Shown here: positions 9,031 to 20,388 of the stretch, one piece after another
Layout: every line of letters begins with the position of its first letter
How positions within the stretch are numbered: position 1 is the first letter of the stretch
Program-made: the position numbers and the translations under genes
The notes under the pieces: model-generated
The model's database searches: none
Told to the model about the DNA's origin: nothing
The model's input: only the letters and a program-made list of their open reading frames with translations
Assembly (NCBI RefSeq): GCF_001866055.1
Contig: NZ_MLQS01000029.1
Location: 1-44,516 of the forward strand
Origin: Anaerobacillus alkalidiazotrophicus
GTDB taxonomy: Bacteria; Bacillota; Bacilli; Bacillales_H; Anaerobacillaceae
Direction: 5' to 3'
Length of the DNA stretch: 44,516 nucleotides

Positions 9031-10436
9031 AAGGTCTTAATGAAGAGTGTGGAGTCTTTGGAGTATGGGGACATCCTGATGCTGCACAAATAACATACTA
9101 TGGATTGCACAGCCTTCAACATCGTGGCCAAGAAGGAACTGGAATCGTTGTTACTGATGGTGAGACTTTAAATATTCATAAAGGTACTGGACTTGTAACT
9201 GAAGTGTTCTCTAAAGGAGAAATTGAGACGTTACATGGGAATGGTGCAATTGGTCATGTCCGTTATTCGACTGCTGGTGGTGGCGGCTTGGCTAATACCC
9301 AACCTTTATTATTTAAATCGCAAACAGGTAGTTTAGCATTAGCCCATAATGGAAACTTAGTAAATGCAAATAAGTTAAAACTTAAACTTGAAGAACAAGG
9401 AAGTATATTTCAAACGACTTCAGATACAGAAGTACTAGCACATTTAATTAGACGTAGCAGTGATTTACCGCTTGAGGAGAGAATGAAAAATGCTCTAAAA
9501 CAAATTGAGGGTGCTTTTGCTTTCATGGTTATGACTGAAAATCAATTAATGGTTGCTCTTGATCCGAATGGATTGCGTCCACTTTCCATCGGTCGTTTAG
9601 GAGAAGCTTATGTATTTGCGTCAGAAACATGTGCTTTTGATGTTGTGGGAGCTACATTTGAACGGGAAGTAAAGCCTGGAGAATTAATCATTTTAAATGA
9701 AGAAGGTCTTCGTTCGGAACGCTTTGCTGACCCAATTCACCGTTCGATTTGTAGTATGGAGTACGTTTATTTTGCTCGACCTGATAGCAATGTAGATGAG
9801 ATTAATGTTCATAGTGCTAGAAAAAGTTTAGGTAAACAACTTGCTATTGAATTCCCTGTAGAAGCAGATGTTGTTACTGGAGTCCCTGACTCAAGTATTT
9901 CAGCAGCGATTGGTTATGCTGAAAAGTCAGGTATTCCGTATGAGTTAGGATTAATTAAAAACCGTTACGTAGGTAGAACGTTCATTCAACCATCACAGGA
10001 ACTTCGTGAACAAGGGGTGAAAATGAAGCTTTCTGCAGTACGTGGGGTTGTAGAAGGAAAACGTGTGGTAATGATTGACGATTCGATTGTACGTGGTACG
10101 ACAAGTAGAAGGATCGTTACCTTGTTAAGAGAAGCTGGCGCAACAGAAGTTCATGTTCGTATTAGCTCACCACCAATTACAAATCCTTGTTATTATGGAA
10201 TTGATACGTCAACAACGTCTGAACTTATCGCATCTTCACACAGCATTGAACAAATCAGACAAGAAATTGGTGCGGATACCCTCGCTTTCTTAAGTGTAGA
10301 AGGTTTATTGAAAGGAGTAGGTAGAAGTACTGATCAAGTTAACAACGGTCAGTGTCTTGCTTGCTTTACAGGAAAGTATCCTACTGAGATCTATCGTGGA
10401 AACAAAAATGAAGAAACAAAATTAGTGAAATGCTAA
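9015..10436 (+). CDS. purF: Amidophosphoribosyltransferase PurF
   Basis: PurF (473 residues) performs the committed step, PRPP plus glutamine to phosphoribosylamine. An 11-residue propeptide ([11 protein letters not shown]) precedes CGVFGVWGH, so autoprocessing would expose Cys12 as the glutaminase nucleophile, as in B. subtilis. The PRPP loop is [14 protein letters not shown]. Candidate 4Fe-4S ligands include the Cys in [13 protein letters not shown] and the pair in [12 protein letters not shown], indicating the oxygen-sensitive, cluster-containing class. The ATG at 9015 is served by AAAGGAG. It overlaps the purL end by 16 bases. Confidence 0.97.
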   Translation: MFAEIKGLNEECGVFGVWGHPDAAQITYYGLHSLQHRGQEGTGIVVTDGETLNIHKGTGLVTEVFSKGEIETLHGNGAIGHVRYSTAGGGGLANTQPLLFKSQTGSLALAHNGNLVNANKLKLKLEEQGSIFQTTSDTEVLAHLIRRSSDLPLEERMKNALKQIEGAFAFMVMTENQLMVALDPNGLRPLSIGRLGEAYVFASETCAFDVVGATFEREVKPGELIILNEEGLRSERFADPIHRSICSMEYVYFARPDSNVDEINVHSARKSLGKQLAIEFPVEADVVTGVPDSSISAAIGYAEKSGIPYELGLIKNRYVGRTFIQPSQELREQGVKMKLSAVRGVVEGKRVVMIDDSIVRGTTSRRIVTLLREAGATEVHVRISSPPITNPCYYGIDTSTTSELIASSHSIEQIRQEIGADTLAFLSVEGLLKGVGRSTDQVNNGQCLACFTGKYPTEIYRGNKNEETKLVKC

Positions 10437-10455
10437 TTTAAAAATATAGATTATT

Positions 10456-10530
10456 GAATGTAGAGTTTAGAATGAATAGGGTTGAGAAAGGTATTGATGC
10501 GCTTCTCAGCCCAATTCTACATTCTACATT
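10456..10530 (+). repeat. Long imperfect palindrome in the purF-purM gap
   Basis: GAATGTAGA (10456-10464) pairs with TCTACATTC (10516-10524), and GGGTTGAGAAAG (10479-10490) with CTTCTCAGCCC (10502-10512), forming an extended hairpin just before the purM ribosome site. The 3' side carries the tandem ATTCTACATTCTACATT. No T-run is present. Confidence 0.6.
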
Positions 10531-10552
10531 TACATTTAACTTGGAGGTAACT

Positions 10553-11593
10553 ATGTCTAGTGCATATAAACGAGCAGGAGTAGATATTGAAGCAGGATAT
10601 GAAGCTGTAGAACGTATGAAAAAGCATGTGAAAAAGACAATCCGTCCTGAAGTTTTAGGTGGTTTAGGTTCTTTTGGAGCAATGTTTGACCTTACTAGTT
10701 TTAAGCATTTAAACGAACCTGTTTTAGTATCTGGTACAGACGGTGTAGGAACGAAATTAATGCTAGCATTTATGCTGGATAAACATGACACAATTGGAAT
10801 CGATGCAGTAGCAATGTGCGTGAATGATATCGTTGTTCAAGGAGCTGAACCACTTTACTTTCTAGATTATATTGCTTGTGGGAAGGCTGAACCAGTAAAG
10901 ATTGAAGCAATCGTAAAAGGCATTGCAGATGGTTGTGAGCAGGCAGGCTGTGCGCTTATTGGTGGTGAAACAGCTGAAATGCCAGGTCTTTATGGTGCTG
11001 ATGAGTATGATCTTGCAGGTTTTTCTGTAGGTATTGTAGATAAATCAAAATTATTAACAGGCGAAAAGATTAACGAAGGTGACGTTATTGTAGGACTTTC
11101 TTCTAATGGCCTACATAGTAACGGTTTTTCTTTAGTGAGGAAAGTACTTTTAGAAGAAAGTAACTTAGATTTACAAAAGCAATATGGTAACCTTGAAAAG
11201 TCATTAGGTGAAGAATTGTTAACACCAACACGAATTTATGTGAAGCCGATTTTAGAAGTACTTAAAAAGTTTAATGTGAAAGGTCTTTCTCATATTACTG
11301 GTGGTGGTTTTTATGAGAATATTCCTAGAACCTTACCTTCTGGGTTAGGGGCAGAGATTGACTACGGCTCATGGCCAATTCAACCAATTTTTGACCTGCT
11401 GAAAGAAAAAGGCGAAATTACTTTTCAAGACATGTTCTCAACTTTTAACATGGGAATTGGGATGGTAATGGTTGTCTCTGAGGAGGAAGCTGTATCTGCT
11501 ATTAAAGAGCTTGAGAAACTAGGAGAAAAAGCATATATTATTGGTCGTGTCTCTAAAGAAGAGGGAGTTCACATTGGGGGATTAGCAGAATGA
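10553..11593 (+). CDS. purM: AIR synthetase PurM
   Basis: PurM (346 residues, equal to B. subtilis) cyclises FGAM to AIR with [47 protein letters not shown] and [14 protein letters not shown] are conserved AIRS-family blocks. TTGGAGG serves the ATG at 10553. A longer frame from 10454 simply reads through the intergenic palindrome and is rejected. purN begins by a four-base ATGA overlap. Confidence 0.97.
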   Translation: MSSAYKRAGVDIEAGYEAVERMKKHVKKTIRPEVLGGLGSFGAMFDLTSFKHLNEPVLVSGTDGVGTKLMLAFMLDKHDTIGIDAVAMCVNDIVVQGAEPLYFLDYIACGKAEPVKIEAIVKGIADGCEQAGCALIGGETAEMPGLYGADEYDLAGFSVGIVDKSKLLTGEKINEGDVIVGLSSNGLHSNGFSLVRKVLLEESNLDLQKQYGNLEKSLGEELLTPTRIYVKPILEVLKKFNVKGLSHITGGGFYENIPRTLPSGLGAEIDYGSWPIQPIFDLLKEKGEITFQDMFSTFNMGIGMVMVVSEEEAVSAIKELEKLGEKAYIIGRVSKEEGVHIGGLAE

Positions 11594-12177
11594 GAAAGAT
11601 AGCTGTTTTTGCATCAGGAAGTGGTACGAATTTTCAAGCCATTATCGATGCTACTTTAAGTGGACATTTGAAAGCAGAGATTGCTTTACTCGTCTGTGAC
11701 AAACCTAATGCGCTAGCTATTGAAAGAGCAGAAAAGAATAATATAGAAGTTTTTCAGTTTATTCCGAAAAACTATGAGAATAAAGAAGCCTTTGAAAATG
11801 AAATTTTAAATAAATTGCAAGCTTTAAATGTTGAGTGGATTGCTCTAGCTGGTTACATGAGACTAATCGGTCAAACGTTACTAAAAGCTTATGAAGGTCG
11901 AATGATTAATATCCACCCTTCGTTGCTTCCGTCTTTTCCAGGAAAAGATGCGATTGGACAAGCTTATGATGCCAAAGTAAAAGTAACAGGTGTAACTATT
12001 CATTTCGTAGATGAAGGAATGGATACCGGTCCAATTATTGCTCAAGCACCAGTTTTTATTGAAGAAAATGATTCTATTGAAGAAGTTCGTTCGAAAATTC
12101 AAACAGTTGAACATAAGCTTTACCCTGAAGTATTAGAAAGTGTATTAAATAAACAGAAAGTCGAAAGAGAGGTTTAA
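11590..12177 (+). CDS. purN: GAR transformylase PurN
   Basis: PurN (195 residues) formylates GAR using 10-formyltetrahydrofolate. The N-terminal [13 protein letters not shown], the catalytic [13 protein letters not shown] (Asn and His) and the Asp region [15 protein letters not shown] are present. It is the only GAR transformylase in this cluster, with no PurT seen. It overlaps purM by four bases and is followed six bases later by purH. Confidence 0.97.
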   Translation: MRKIAVFASGSGTNFQAIIDATLSGHLKAEIALLVCDKPNALAIERAEKNNIEVFQFIPKNYENKEAFENEILNKLQALNVEWIALAGYMRLIGQTLLKAYEGRMINIHPSLLPSFPGKDAIGQAYDAKVKVTGVTIHFVDEGMDTGPIIAQAPVFIEENDSIEEVRSKIQTVEHKLYPEVLESVLNKQKVEREV

Positions 12178-12183
12178 CAACAA

Positions 12184-13716
12184 ATGAAACGTGCCCTAAT
12201 TAGTGTGTCAAATAAAGAAGGCATTGTCCCTTTTGCTAAACAATTAGTCGAGCTTGGAGTAGAGATTATTTCTACAGGTGGAACAAAGAAAGCAATCCAA
12301 GAAGCTGGAATCCCTGTTATTGGTATTTCTGATGTTACTGGATTTCCAGAAATCCTAGATGGCCGTGTAAAAACGTTACACCCAAATATTCACGGTGGTT
12401 TACTGGCGATGAGAGAAAGTGCTGATCACTTAAGTCAATTAGAAAAGCACAACATTCAGCCAATTGATTTAGTTGTTGTCAATTTATACCCGTTCCAAGC
12501 AACGATTGCTAAGCCAGACGTAACATTTGCTGATGCGATCGAAAATATTGATATTGGTGGTCCAAGTATGCTTCGTGCTGCCGCCAAAAATCATAAGCAC
12601 GTTACAGTTGTTGTTGATCCTACAGATTATGAAACTGTTGTTTCACAATTAAAAGAGGAAGGTTCTGTGAATAACGAAACTCGTGCACGCCTTGCTGCAA
12701 AAGTGTTCCGTCATACTGCTTCTTATGATGCTGTGATTGCAGAGTATTTAACGAATGAAGTTAAAGAAGAATCACCAGAGTCTTTAACAGTTACTTTTGA
12801 GAAAAAACAAGATTTACGTTACGGAGAAAATCCACACCAAAAAGCTGCTTTTTACAAAAAGCCATTAGGAGCAGAAAGTTCAATCGCTAAGGCAACTCAA
12901 TTACATGGAAAAGAGCTTTCATACAATAATATTAATGATGCAGACGCAGCATTAGCATTAGTTAAAGAATTTACTGAACCAGCAGTTGTAGCAATAAAGC
13001 ACATGAATCCATGTGGTGTTGGTGTAGGTGAAACAATTGAACAAGCTTATGATAAAGCATATTCTGCTGATCCAGTTTCAATTTTCGGTGGTATTGTTGC
13101 TCTTAACCGAGAAGTAGATGCAAATACAGCACTAAAAATGAAAGAAATCTTCTTAGAAATTATTATTGCACCTTCATTTAGCGAAGAAGCACTAGAAATT
13201 TTAACTTCAAAGAAAAATTTACGTTTATTAACTTTACCTATTACAACTGAAGCAAAAGTGGAAAAGCGTTTAACGTCAATTCACGGTGGTCTTCTCGTTC
13301 AAGATGAAGATACATTCGGTTTAGAAGAAGCGAATGTAACAGTTCCTACGAAGCGTGAACCAACAGAAGCTGAATGGGCAGCGTTAAAAATGGCATGGAA
13401 AGTAGTTAAACATGTGAAATCTAACGCAATTGTTTTAGTAAAAGACGATATGACTGTAGGAGTTGGAGCTGGGCAAATGAACCGTGTTGGTTCAGCAAAA
13501 ATCGCGATTGAGCAAGCCGCAGGAAATGCAAGTGGGTCCGTTATGGGATCTGATGCCTTCTTCCCAATGAATGATACAGTAGAAGCTGCAGGTTTAGCTG
13601 GTGTAACTGCGATTATCCAACCAGGTGGTTCGATTCGTGATGAAGATTCAATTAAAAAAGCTGATGAGTTAGGAATAGCTATGGTATTTACAGGAGTAAG
13701 ACACTTTAAACACTAG
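12184..13716 (+). CDS. purH: Bifunctional AICAR transformylase / IMP cyclohydrolase PurH
   Basis: PurH (510 residues) carries out the last two steps to IMP. The N-terminal MGS-like cyclohydrolase domain (about 1-190) contains [10 protein letters not shown] and [14 protein letters not shown]. The C-terminal transformylase domain contains [14 protein letters not shown], the catalytic [11 protein letters not shown] pair (Lys-His), and ends in [14 protein letters not shown] ribosome site AGAGAGG lies just upstream of ATG 12184. Standard length and no lesions. Confidence 0.97.
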   Translation: MKRALISVSNKEGIVPFAKQLVELGVEIISTGGTKKAIQEAGIPVIGISDVTGFPEILDGRVKTLHPNIHGGLLAMRESADHLSQLEKHNIQPIDLVVVNLYPFQATIAKPDVTFADAIENIDIGGPSMLRAAAKNHKHVTVVVDPTDYETVVSQLKEEGSVNNETRARLAAKVFRHTASYDAVIAEYLTNEVKEESPESLTVTFEKKQDLRYGENPHQKAAFYKKPLGAESSIAKATQLHGKELSYNNINDADAALALVKEFTEPAVVAIKHMNPCGVGVGETIEQAYDKAYSADPVSIFGGIVALNREVDANTALKMKEIFLEIIIAPSFSEEALEILTSKKNLRLLTLPITTEAKVEKRLTSIHGGLLVQDEDTFGLEEANVTVPTKREPTEAEWAALKMAWKVVKHVKSNAIVLVKDDMTVGVGAGQMNRVGSAKIAIEQAAGNASGSVMGSDAFFPMNDTVEAAGLAGVTAIIQPGGSIRDEDSIKKADELGIAMVFTGVRHFKH

Positions 13717-15060
<1,344 letters not shown>

Positions 15061-15100
15061 AAAAAATGCTGACTCGAGATTCATGAGTCAGCATTTTTTG
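15061..15100 (+). terminator. pur operon terminator
   Basis: AAAAAATGCTGACTC (15061-15075) and GAGTCAGCATTTTTT (15085-15099) form a perfect 15-bp stem with a nine-base loop and T-run, directly after purD. Confidence 0.95.
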
Positions 15101-15184
15101 TTTGGGAATGCTTAAGTGGCAACAGTCCCGCTATCAGCTGTAAAAACAGTGATATTCGGACTCTCTGTCCACAAAAATCCCATT

Positions 15185-15457
15185 TTAACTAGGATTAATC
15201 AAGTTGTCGTATTGTTTGTCGTCTTTTTCATGCGCGTTTGTCATTTCTTCCATTCTCTCTTCAAAAAAATATGTTAATGGACAAAAACGGGTCATTCCTT
15301 CGGCAACTTTTAAAGCCCCCATCATAATTACCAATAATGGAGTATTACTAAAAGGACGTTTTACTAATTTTGATGTTCCCCAAGCTAGCATTGTAAATCC
15401 GCAAGTAATTCTTATTAATCCGTTAATTAATCCAATGTTAGGTGTAACTTTTTTCAT
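15185..15457 (-). CDS. YgaP-like (DUF2892) small membrane protein
   Basis: This 90-residue protein has two hydrophobic segments (about residues 8-26 and 38-54). It carries the DUF2892 pattern, PNIGLINGLIRI at the start and EGMTRFCPLTYFF following the second helix. That is the membrane part of YgaP-type proteins without a rhodanese domain. The C-terminal 25 residues are hydrophilic and acidic. AAGGAAAGGTG lies upstream of the ATG on the minus strand. It faces the purD terminator and diverges from yerA. The role is unknown, and membrane location is inferred. Confidence 0.85.
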   Translation of the reverse strand: MKKVTPNIGLINGLIRITCGFTMLAWGTSKLVKRPFSNTPLLVIMMGALKVAEGMTRFCPLTYFFEERMEEMTNAHEKDDKQYDNLINPS

Positions 15458-15579
15458 GAAATGTCACCTTTCCTTCTGTTGTTAAATTTTATTTTGTAAA
15501 TAAACTTTGATGTGCTAAATATAAAAAATATGTTACGATAGTAGAAACAAAATTTATCAAAAGTTAACAAGTATATGAA

Positions 15580-15620
15580 AAACTAGAGAGTCTTTTTCCG
15601 TGAAGACTTTCACATAGTTT
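15580..15620 (+). promoter_or_regulatory. Leader hairpin upstream of yerA
   Basis: GAGAGTCTT (15586-15594) pairs with AAGACTTTC (15603-15611), and an outer AAACTA pairs with TAGTTT (15615-15620). There is no T-run. It could influence yerA expression, but no known riboswitch class was recognised. Confidence 0.4.
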
Positions 15621-15666
15621 CTACAATAGTTGAAATAAAGACAATTAAGAATTGGGTGATACAAAA

Positions 15667-17409
15667 ATGGCTTACAGACTAGAGCGTTGGTCCAAAAAAC
15701 AAATACGTAAGCAGCTTCAAATCATTCGAGGTGATGTTGCACCGACTATTGTTTTGAAAAATGCCACGTATTTAAATAACGCAAGAAAAAAATGGTTAAA
15801 TGCAAATATTTGGATGTATGAAGATCGTATTATTTATGTGGGTAAAGATATGCCTGTAAAACTAGAGAAGACTGAGATTATTGACTGTAGTGATCGCTTT
15901 GTTGTTCCAGGGTATATTGAACATCATGCTCATCCCTTCCAGTTATATAATCCCCAATCATTTGCTGAATATGCATCTGTAAGAGGAACGACAACATTAG
16001 TAAATGATAACTTGATGCTGCTTTTAAACTCAGACAAAAAGAAAGCGCTTACTCTAATGGGGGGACTAGACGAACTTCCTACTACAATGTTGTGGTGGTG
16101 TAGATATGATGCGCAAACAGAATTTGTGCAGGAAGATAATGTTTTTTCCTACTCAAATATGAAAGCCTGGTTAGAACATCCACTTGTTGTTCAGGGGGGA
16201 GAACTTACTTCATGGCCAAAAGTATTGCTCGGCGATGATAGCATTCTCCACTGGATGCAAGAAACTAAAAAGCATTCTAAACCAATTGAAGGACATTTTC
16301 CAGGAGCTTCTGAAAAAACGTTAACTCAGATGGCACTTTTAGGAGTTAATAGTGATCATGAAGCAATGACTGGTGAGGAAGTATTAATGCGATTAGATAT
16401 GGGGTATACGACTTCGTTACGTCACTCATCAATCCGTCCAGACTTACCAAAGTTACTTGAAGAATTAAAAGAGCTTGGTCTAGATGACTTTAGTCGTGTT
16501 TTAATGACAACTGATGGATCAACACCGAGTTTTTATGAACAAGGAGTTATGGATCTATTAATAAAGATTGCATTAGAAAAAGGAATTCCAGATACAGAAG
16601 CTTATGCGATGGCTACTTATAACGCAGCAAGACATTATAATTTAGATGATAGTTTAGGAATGATTGCCCCAGGGAGAATTGCACACATTAACATATTGGA
16701 AAGCAAGGATAAGCCTCTTCCTATTTCCGTCCTGGCTAAAGGACAATGGGTGAAAAAGGATGGAGTTAATTGTTATCCAGTTACAACATTCTCATGGGCT
16801 GACTATGATATTAATCCACTAGTAATAGATTGGGAATTAACGGAAGATAATTTACATTTTTCGATGCCACTCGGAATCGAAATGGTGAATTCAGTAATAC
16901 TAAAACCGTATCAAATTGCTACTGATGTAACCCAGACGGAAATTCCTGATGATAGCTATGAATGTTATTTTATGATGGTTGATAAAAAGGGAAATTGGCT
17001 AATCAATACAGTGATCAAAGGTTTTGCTAATCATATATCTGGATTTGCCAGCTCATTTTCCAATACTGGAGATATATTTATCATTGGAAAAAATAAGAAA
17101 GATATGCTCCTAGCATTTCAGCAGTTGAAAAAGCAGCAAGGTGGGATCGTCTTAGTTGAGAATGGGGAAGTTATTAATACTGTTGAACTAGGTTTATATG
17201 GAGTAATGTCCGTTAAACCAATGGAAGAAGTAATGAAAGAAGAGAGAGAATTAACGAATGCATTAAAAGAGAGAGGTTATCTTTTTGATGACCCAATTTA
17301 TAGTCTTTTATTCTTTAGTTCAACTCATTTACCATATATTCGTGTCACACAAAAGGGAATTTTCGATGTGAAAAAGAAAACTGTACTCTTTCCTTCGATT
17401 ATGCGTTAA
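15667..17409 (+). CDS. yerA: Adenine deaminase family protein YerA
   Basis: This 580-residue amidohydrolase of the adenine deaminase family matches B. subtilis YerA in length. A beta-sandwich start is followed by the metal-site region PGYIEHHAHPFQLYNP, which differs from the canonical PGFIDAHxHIESSM of true adenine deaminases, as is typical of YerA. EGHFPGASEKTL, SDHEAMTGEEVLMRLDMG and LMTTDGSTPS, the last keeping the catalytic Asp, are present. The ATG at 15667 follows GGGTGAT. A TTG at 15652 overlaps it and is rejected. Adenine deamination to hypoxanthine is plausible next to the purine operon but unproven for YerA. Confidence 0.88.
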   Translation: MAYRLERWSKKQIRKQLQIIRGDVAPTIVLKNATYLNNARKKWLNANIWMYEDRIIYVGKDMPVKLEKTEIIDCSDRFVVPGYIEHHAHPFQLYNPQSFAEYASVRGTTTLVNDNLMLLLNSDKKKALTLMGGLDELPTTMLWWCRYDAQTEFVQEDNVFSYSNMKAWLEHPLVVQGGELTSWPKVLLGDDSILHWMQETKKHSKPIEGHFPGASEKTLTQMALLGVNSDHEAMTGEEVLMRLDMGYTTSLRHSSIRPDLPKLLEELKELGLDDFSRVLMTTDGSTPSFYEQGVMDLLIKIALEKGIPDTEAYAMATYNAARHYNLDDSLGMIAPGRIAHINILESKDKPLPISVLAKGQWVKKDGVNCYPVTTFSWADYDINPLVIDWELTEDNLHFSMPLGIEMVNSVILKPYQIATDVTQTEIPDDSYECYFMMVDKKGNWLINTVIKGFANHISGFASSFSNTGDIFIIGKNKKDMLLAFQQLKKQQGGIVLVENGEVINTVELGLYGVMSVKPMEEVMKEERELTNALKERGYLFDDPIYSLLFFSSTHLPYIRVTQKGIFDVKKKTVLFPSIMR

Positions 17410-17449
17410 ACTATAAAAGTAAAGAAAAAAGTAAAAGGAAGGTTTTTGT

Positions 17450-18490
17450 ATGAAAAGGCTCACGTTTGGATTGGTTTTGTTAGTTATTATGGTATTTGTA
17501 CTCGGATGTAATAAAGATGAAGATTCAAGTGCAGTTGAAACAGAAATTAGTCCGGAAGAAACTGTTGATACACCAGAACCAGAGCCTATTAAGGAAGAAC
17601 CTCAAAATACTTTCCCGTTAACTGGCGTAGCTACAGATGACGATATCGATTATCGAGTATTTGGTGTAATGATCGAAAATTCCCGTGCGGCAAGACCGCA
17701 ATCGGGATTATACCAAGCTGATTTGGTGTATGAAGTCTTATCTGAAGCTACAATTACTCGTTTACTTGCATTCTATCATAGTGAAAAACCTGAAATTATT
17801 GGACCAGTTAGAAGTGCGAGAGATTATTATATTAACTTAAACAATGGTTATAATGGTATTTACGTTTCTGCGGGGGGGAGCCCGCAGGCGTTTGCTATGT
17901 TTGAACGTGGACAAGTAGACTATATCAGTGGACTGGAATTTGATGGTAGTTATTTTTATCGTTCATCTGCTAGAAAAGCACCGCACAACATGTATACAAC
18001 ATATGATGACCTTATAAAAGCAGCAGAACGTAAAAATAGGTCCTTAATAGATGAAGTACCTTCATTACCATTTTTAGAAGAGGGTATAGCTGTGCAAGGA
18101 AAACAGGCTTCGGAAGTTGCAATCAATTACGGCAGTAGTTCCAATAATGTAGTATATAAATACGATGATGAGAACAATAAGTACATTCGTATCATTGGTG
18201 GAAAGCAGAGTCTTGATCTTGAGACTGAAAATCCAGTCTTAATTGATAACCTATTTATCGTGGAGATGACTCATAAAGTAATTGATAAAGTTGGTCGTAG
18301 AGAAATTGATATCTACTCTGGTGGGAAAGGCTTATTACTTCAAAATGGTGTTTATCAAGTTGTTGAATGGAAAAACGAAGGTGGACAAATATTACCGTTT
18401 CAAAATGAGAAAAGTTTAGGTTTCGTCCAAGGAAAAACGTGGATAAATGTTGTTCCTCATTTAGATGGAAATGTAAGCATAATAGACTAA
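17450..18490 (+). CDS. yerB: DUF3048 lipoprotein YerB
   Basis: This 346-residue secreted protein has a lipoprotein signal: MKR, a hydrophobic core, then VLGC with lipidated Cys at about residue 20. An acidic Glu/Pro-rich linker (about 24-55) follows. The mature part has the DUF3048 pattern GVMIENSRAARPQSGLYQAD, GPVRSARDYY and RSSARKAPHNMY. AAAGGAAGG precedes ATG 17450. It sits between yerA and yerC as in B. subtilis. Extracellular, membrane-anchored; function unknown. Confidence 0.92.
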   Translation: MKRLTFGLVLLVIMVFVLGCNKDEDSSAVETEISPEETVDTPEPEPIKEEPQNTFPLTGVATDDDIDYRVFGVMIENSRAARPQSGLYQADLVYEVLSEATITRLLAFYHSEKPEIIGPVRSARDYYINLNNGYNGIYVSAGGSPQAFAMFERGQVDYISGLEFDGSYFYRSSARKAPHNMYTTYDDLIKAAERKNRSLIDEVPSLPFLEEGIAVQGKQASEVAINYGSSSNNVVYKYDDENNKYIRIIGGKQSLDLETENPVLIDNLFIVEMTHKVIDKVGRREIDIYSGGKGLLLQNGVYQVVEWKNEGGQILPFQNEKSLGFVQGKTWINVVPHLDGNVSIID

Positions 18491-18509
18491 TTAGGGAGGG
18501 TGAAGAAGA

Positions 18510-18827
18510 GTGCAAATTGATAAATTAAGAGGAAAAGAGTTAGATCAATTATTCTCAGCGATCCTAAGCCTTAAGGACTTAGAGGAATGCTATCAATTTT
18601 TTGATGACCTTTGTACAATTAATGAAATTCAATCACTTGCTCAACGTTTAGAAGTAGCTAGAATGCTTCGTGAAGGCTTTACATATCAAAAGATTGAAGC
18701 TGAAACTGGTGCAAGTACAGCAACGATCTCTAGAGTGAAACGTTGTCTTAACTATGGTAATGATGGTTATGAAATGACATTAGAGAGAGTTAAAAACGAA
18801 ATGAAAAATCAACTGAATAGTGATTAA
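18510..18827 (+). CDS. yerC: YerC/YecD family TrpR-related regulator
   Basis: This 105-residue TrpR-superfamily protein consists largely of helices. LCTINEIQSLAQRLEVARML begins the DNA-binding half, and the helix-turn-helix is FTYQKIEAETGASTATISRVKRCL. Start GTG 18510 follows AGGGAGGG. In B. subtilis YerC affects expression of histidine and purine genes. Here it is probably cotranscribed with yerB, 19 bases upstream, and is closed by its own terminator. Confidence 0.93.
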   Translation: MQIDKLRGKELDQLFSAILSLKDLEECYQFFDDLCTINEIQSLAQRLEVARMLREGFTYQKIEAETGASTATISRVKRCLNYGNDGYEMTLERVKNEMKNQLNSD

Positions 18828-18829
18828 GA

Positions 18830-18871
18830 AAAAATCCGGTATTGTTGTAAACAACGAATGCCGGATTTTTG
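18830..18871 (+). terminator. yerC terminator
   Basis: AAAAATCCGGTATT and AATGCCGGATTTTT (one G.U pair) flank an inner GTTGT/ACAAC, giving a long stem that ends in TTTTT. Confidence 0.9.
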
Positions 18872-18988
18872 ATGTTTTAATAAAAAAATATTTAGCTTTT
18901 CGATAATAACTTTGTGTGTAAGCATAATCAAAACTTTCCTCAACTACATAGTATGATTATAAAGTAGGACAAAAAGGAGAGAGTGTAA

Positions 18989-19261
18989 ATGAGTCGTTAT
19001 TACGATCTATGCTGTCAACATAAAGGTAAAGTTGTTACAATTTATGAAAGAACAGGTAAGGTTCATGTTGGTAAAATTGTTGATGTAGATCAACAATACG
19101 TGTATATTCAGCCAGAGACTAGAGGAGTAAGAGGGTTTGGTTACGGATATTATGGTTACCCCGGTTACTATCCATACCCTTATCCTTATTATCCTGTTTG
19201 GCCTGTTGCACTAGCTGCAATTGGAGGTTTTGTTTTAGGTGCTGCTTTATTTTGGATTTAA
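18989..19261 (+). CDS. Small Gly/Tyr/Pro-rich membrane-anchored protein, unknown function
   Basis: This 90-residue protein is not recognised as a named family. Residues 1-45 (HKGKVVTIYERTGKVHVGKI then VDVDQQYVYIQPE) look like a small beta-barrel of SH3/Sm type. A striking segment, residues 49-70, is rich in Gly, Tyr and Pro (GYGYYGYPGYY and PYPYPYY). A single C-terminal hydrophobic helix (about 72-90) ends the protein. AAAAGGAGAGAG precedes ATG 18989. Low-complexity GY/PY regions and a tail helix recall spore-coat or envelope proteins of Bacillus, but this is only an analogy. It has its own terminator and is monocistronic. Confidence 0.8.
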   Translation: MSRYYDLCCQHKGKVVTIYERTGKVHVGKIVDVDQQYVYIQPETRGVRGFGYGYYGYPGYYPYPYPYYPVWPVALAAIGGFVLGAALFWI

Positions 19262-19269
19262 ATCATCCG

Positions 19270-19316
19270 CAAAAGGTGGAGTTAGGTCTAACAGCCGAAC
19301 TTTCACCTTTTTTTTT
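19270..19316 (+). terminator. Terminator after the Gly/Tyr-rich gene
   Basis: AAAAGGTG and CACCTTTT, with inner AGTT/AACT, form a stem followed by ten T residues. Confidence 0.85.
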
Positions 19317-19606
19317 TGTCCACTCTTAAGGGGGAGTTAATCCAATGATATTTAACTATACCTATTTTGAAACAAGCAATTAAAATCTAAGTATTATAGT
19401 TATTAGCGTGGGAAATCTGTATTATGAAATTCATTTAACGATAATTTATTATATGTTTTAATGAAGTGATTTCTTTATGTAAATATTCCTAAATTGAAAA
19501 TATTTCTTGAATGATGAGTGAGTAAGTATTTTTTGTTATAATAATCGAATGAGGAAATTTGATTAACTGAAGATAACTCTGAAGGTATAAAAAAGGAGCC
19601 CGAAAA
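19317..19606. other. Gene-free AT-rich leader of pcrB
   Basis: About 290 bases without coding potential. The left edge (19319-19340) carries CCACTCTTAAGGGGGAGTTA, an inverted, degenerate match to 790-805. A TATAAT at 19537-19542 lies about 65 bases before pcrB, but no convincing -35 element is correctly spaced. AAAAAGGAG precedes pcrB. Confidence 0.5.
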
Positions 19607-20290
19607 ATGCTTGAATATCATGAATGGAAGCACGTATTTAAACTTGATCCTAATAAGGAAATTAGTGATAAAGATTTAGAAAGTATATGTGAGTCAGGAA
19701 CCGATGCGATCATTATTGGTGGTAGTGATGGTCTGACTGAGGATAACGTATTAGACTTGCTGATGCGAGTAAGAAGATACTCAGTACCGTGTGCACTTGA
19801 AGTTTCTTCAATTGAGACTGTGACTCCAGGCTTTGATTATTACTTTATTCCATCAATTTTAAATAGTAGTTCGACAGAATGGATCATAGGGCTTCATCAT
19901 AAAGCTGTAAAAGAATTTAGTGCGGTTATGAACTGGAATGAAATTCTGATGGAAGGCTACTGTGTTTTAAATCCAAATAGTAAAGTTGCTACATTGACGG
20001 AAGCTAAAGCGAAATTGACTGAAGAAGACGTTGTAGCCTATGCTGAAATGGCTGAAAAGATGTATAAATTACCAATATTTTATCTTGAATATAGCGGTAT
20101 TTATGGTGACGTCGAGGTTGTAAAAGAAGTGAGTGATGTACTTGAGAAAACACAGTTATTTTATGGAGGCGGAATAGTGACGTTGGAACAGGCAAAAGAA
20201 ATGGCGCAATATGCGAATACAATTGTTGTTGGTAATATTATTTATGAAGATATTAAACAAGCTCTTTCAACTGTTCGATGTAAAGATTAG
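19607..20290 (+). CDS. pcrB: Heptaprenylglyceryl phosphate synthase PcrB
   Basis: This 227-residue (beta/alpha)8 prenyltransferase resembles archaeal GGGP synthase. The Bacillus enzyme joins heptaprenyl diphosphate to sn-glycerol-1-phosphate. Motifs are the N-terminal [32 protein letters not shown], the catalytic-region [11 protein letters not shown], and the phosphate-binding FYGGGI followed by [20 protein letters not shown] lies before ATG 19607. It is the usual neighbour of pcrA, 98 bases downstream. Confidence 0.95.
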   Translation: MLEYHEWKHVFKLDPNKEISDKDLESICESGTDAIIIGGSDGLTEDNVLDLLMRVRRYSVPCALEVSSIETVTPGFDYYFIPSILNSSSTEWIIGLHHKAVKEFSAVMNWNEILMEGYCVLNPNSKVATLTEAKAKLTEEDVVAYAEMAEKMYKLPIFYLEYSGIYGDVEVVKEVSDVLEKTQLFYGGGIVTLEQAKEMAQYANTIVVGNIIYEDIKQALSTVRCKD

Positions 20291-20388
20291 ATGAATTTTT
20301 TATCGAAACAAATTTAAATTGAGTTTGCTCTTACTTATAAATTGCATTAAAATAAAAGAGAACATACGTTTTGGTGGTGGGTGAAAAA

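Noticed and set aside
10456..10530. Attenuator between purF and purM
   Set aside because: The hairpin lacks a T-run and is followed by a normal ribosome site, so it is kept as a repeat rather than a terminator.
10454..10552. N-terminal extension of PurM
   Set aside because: It reads through an intergenic palindrome. PurM families begin near [11 protein letters not shown] and TTGGAGG precedes ATG 10553.
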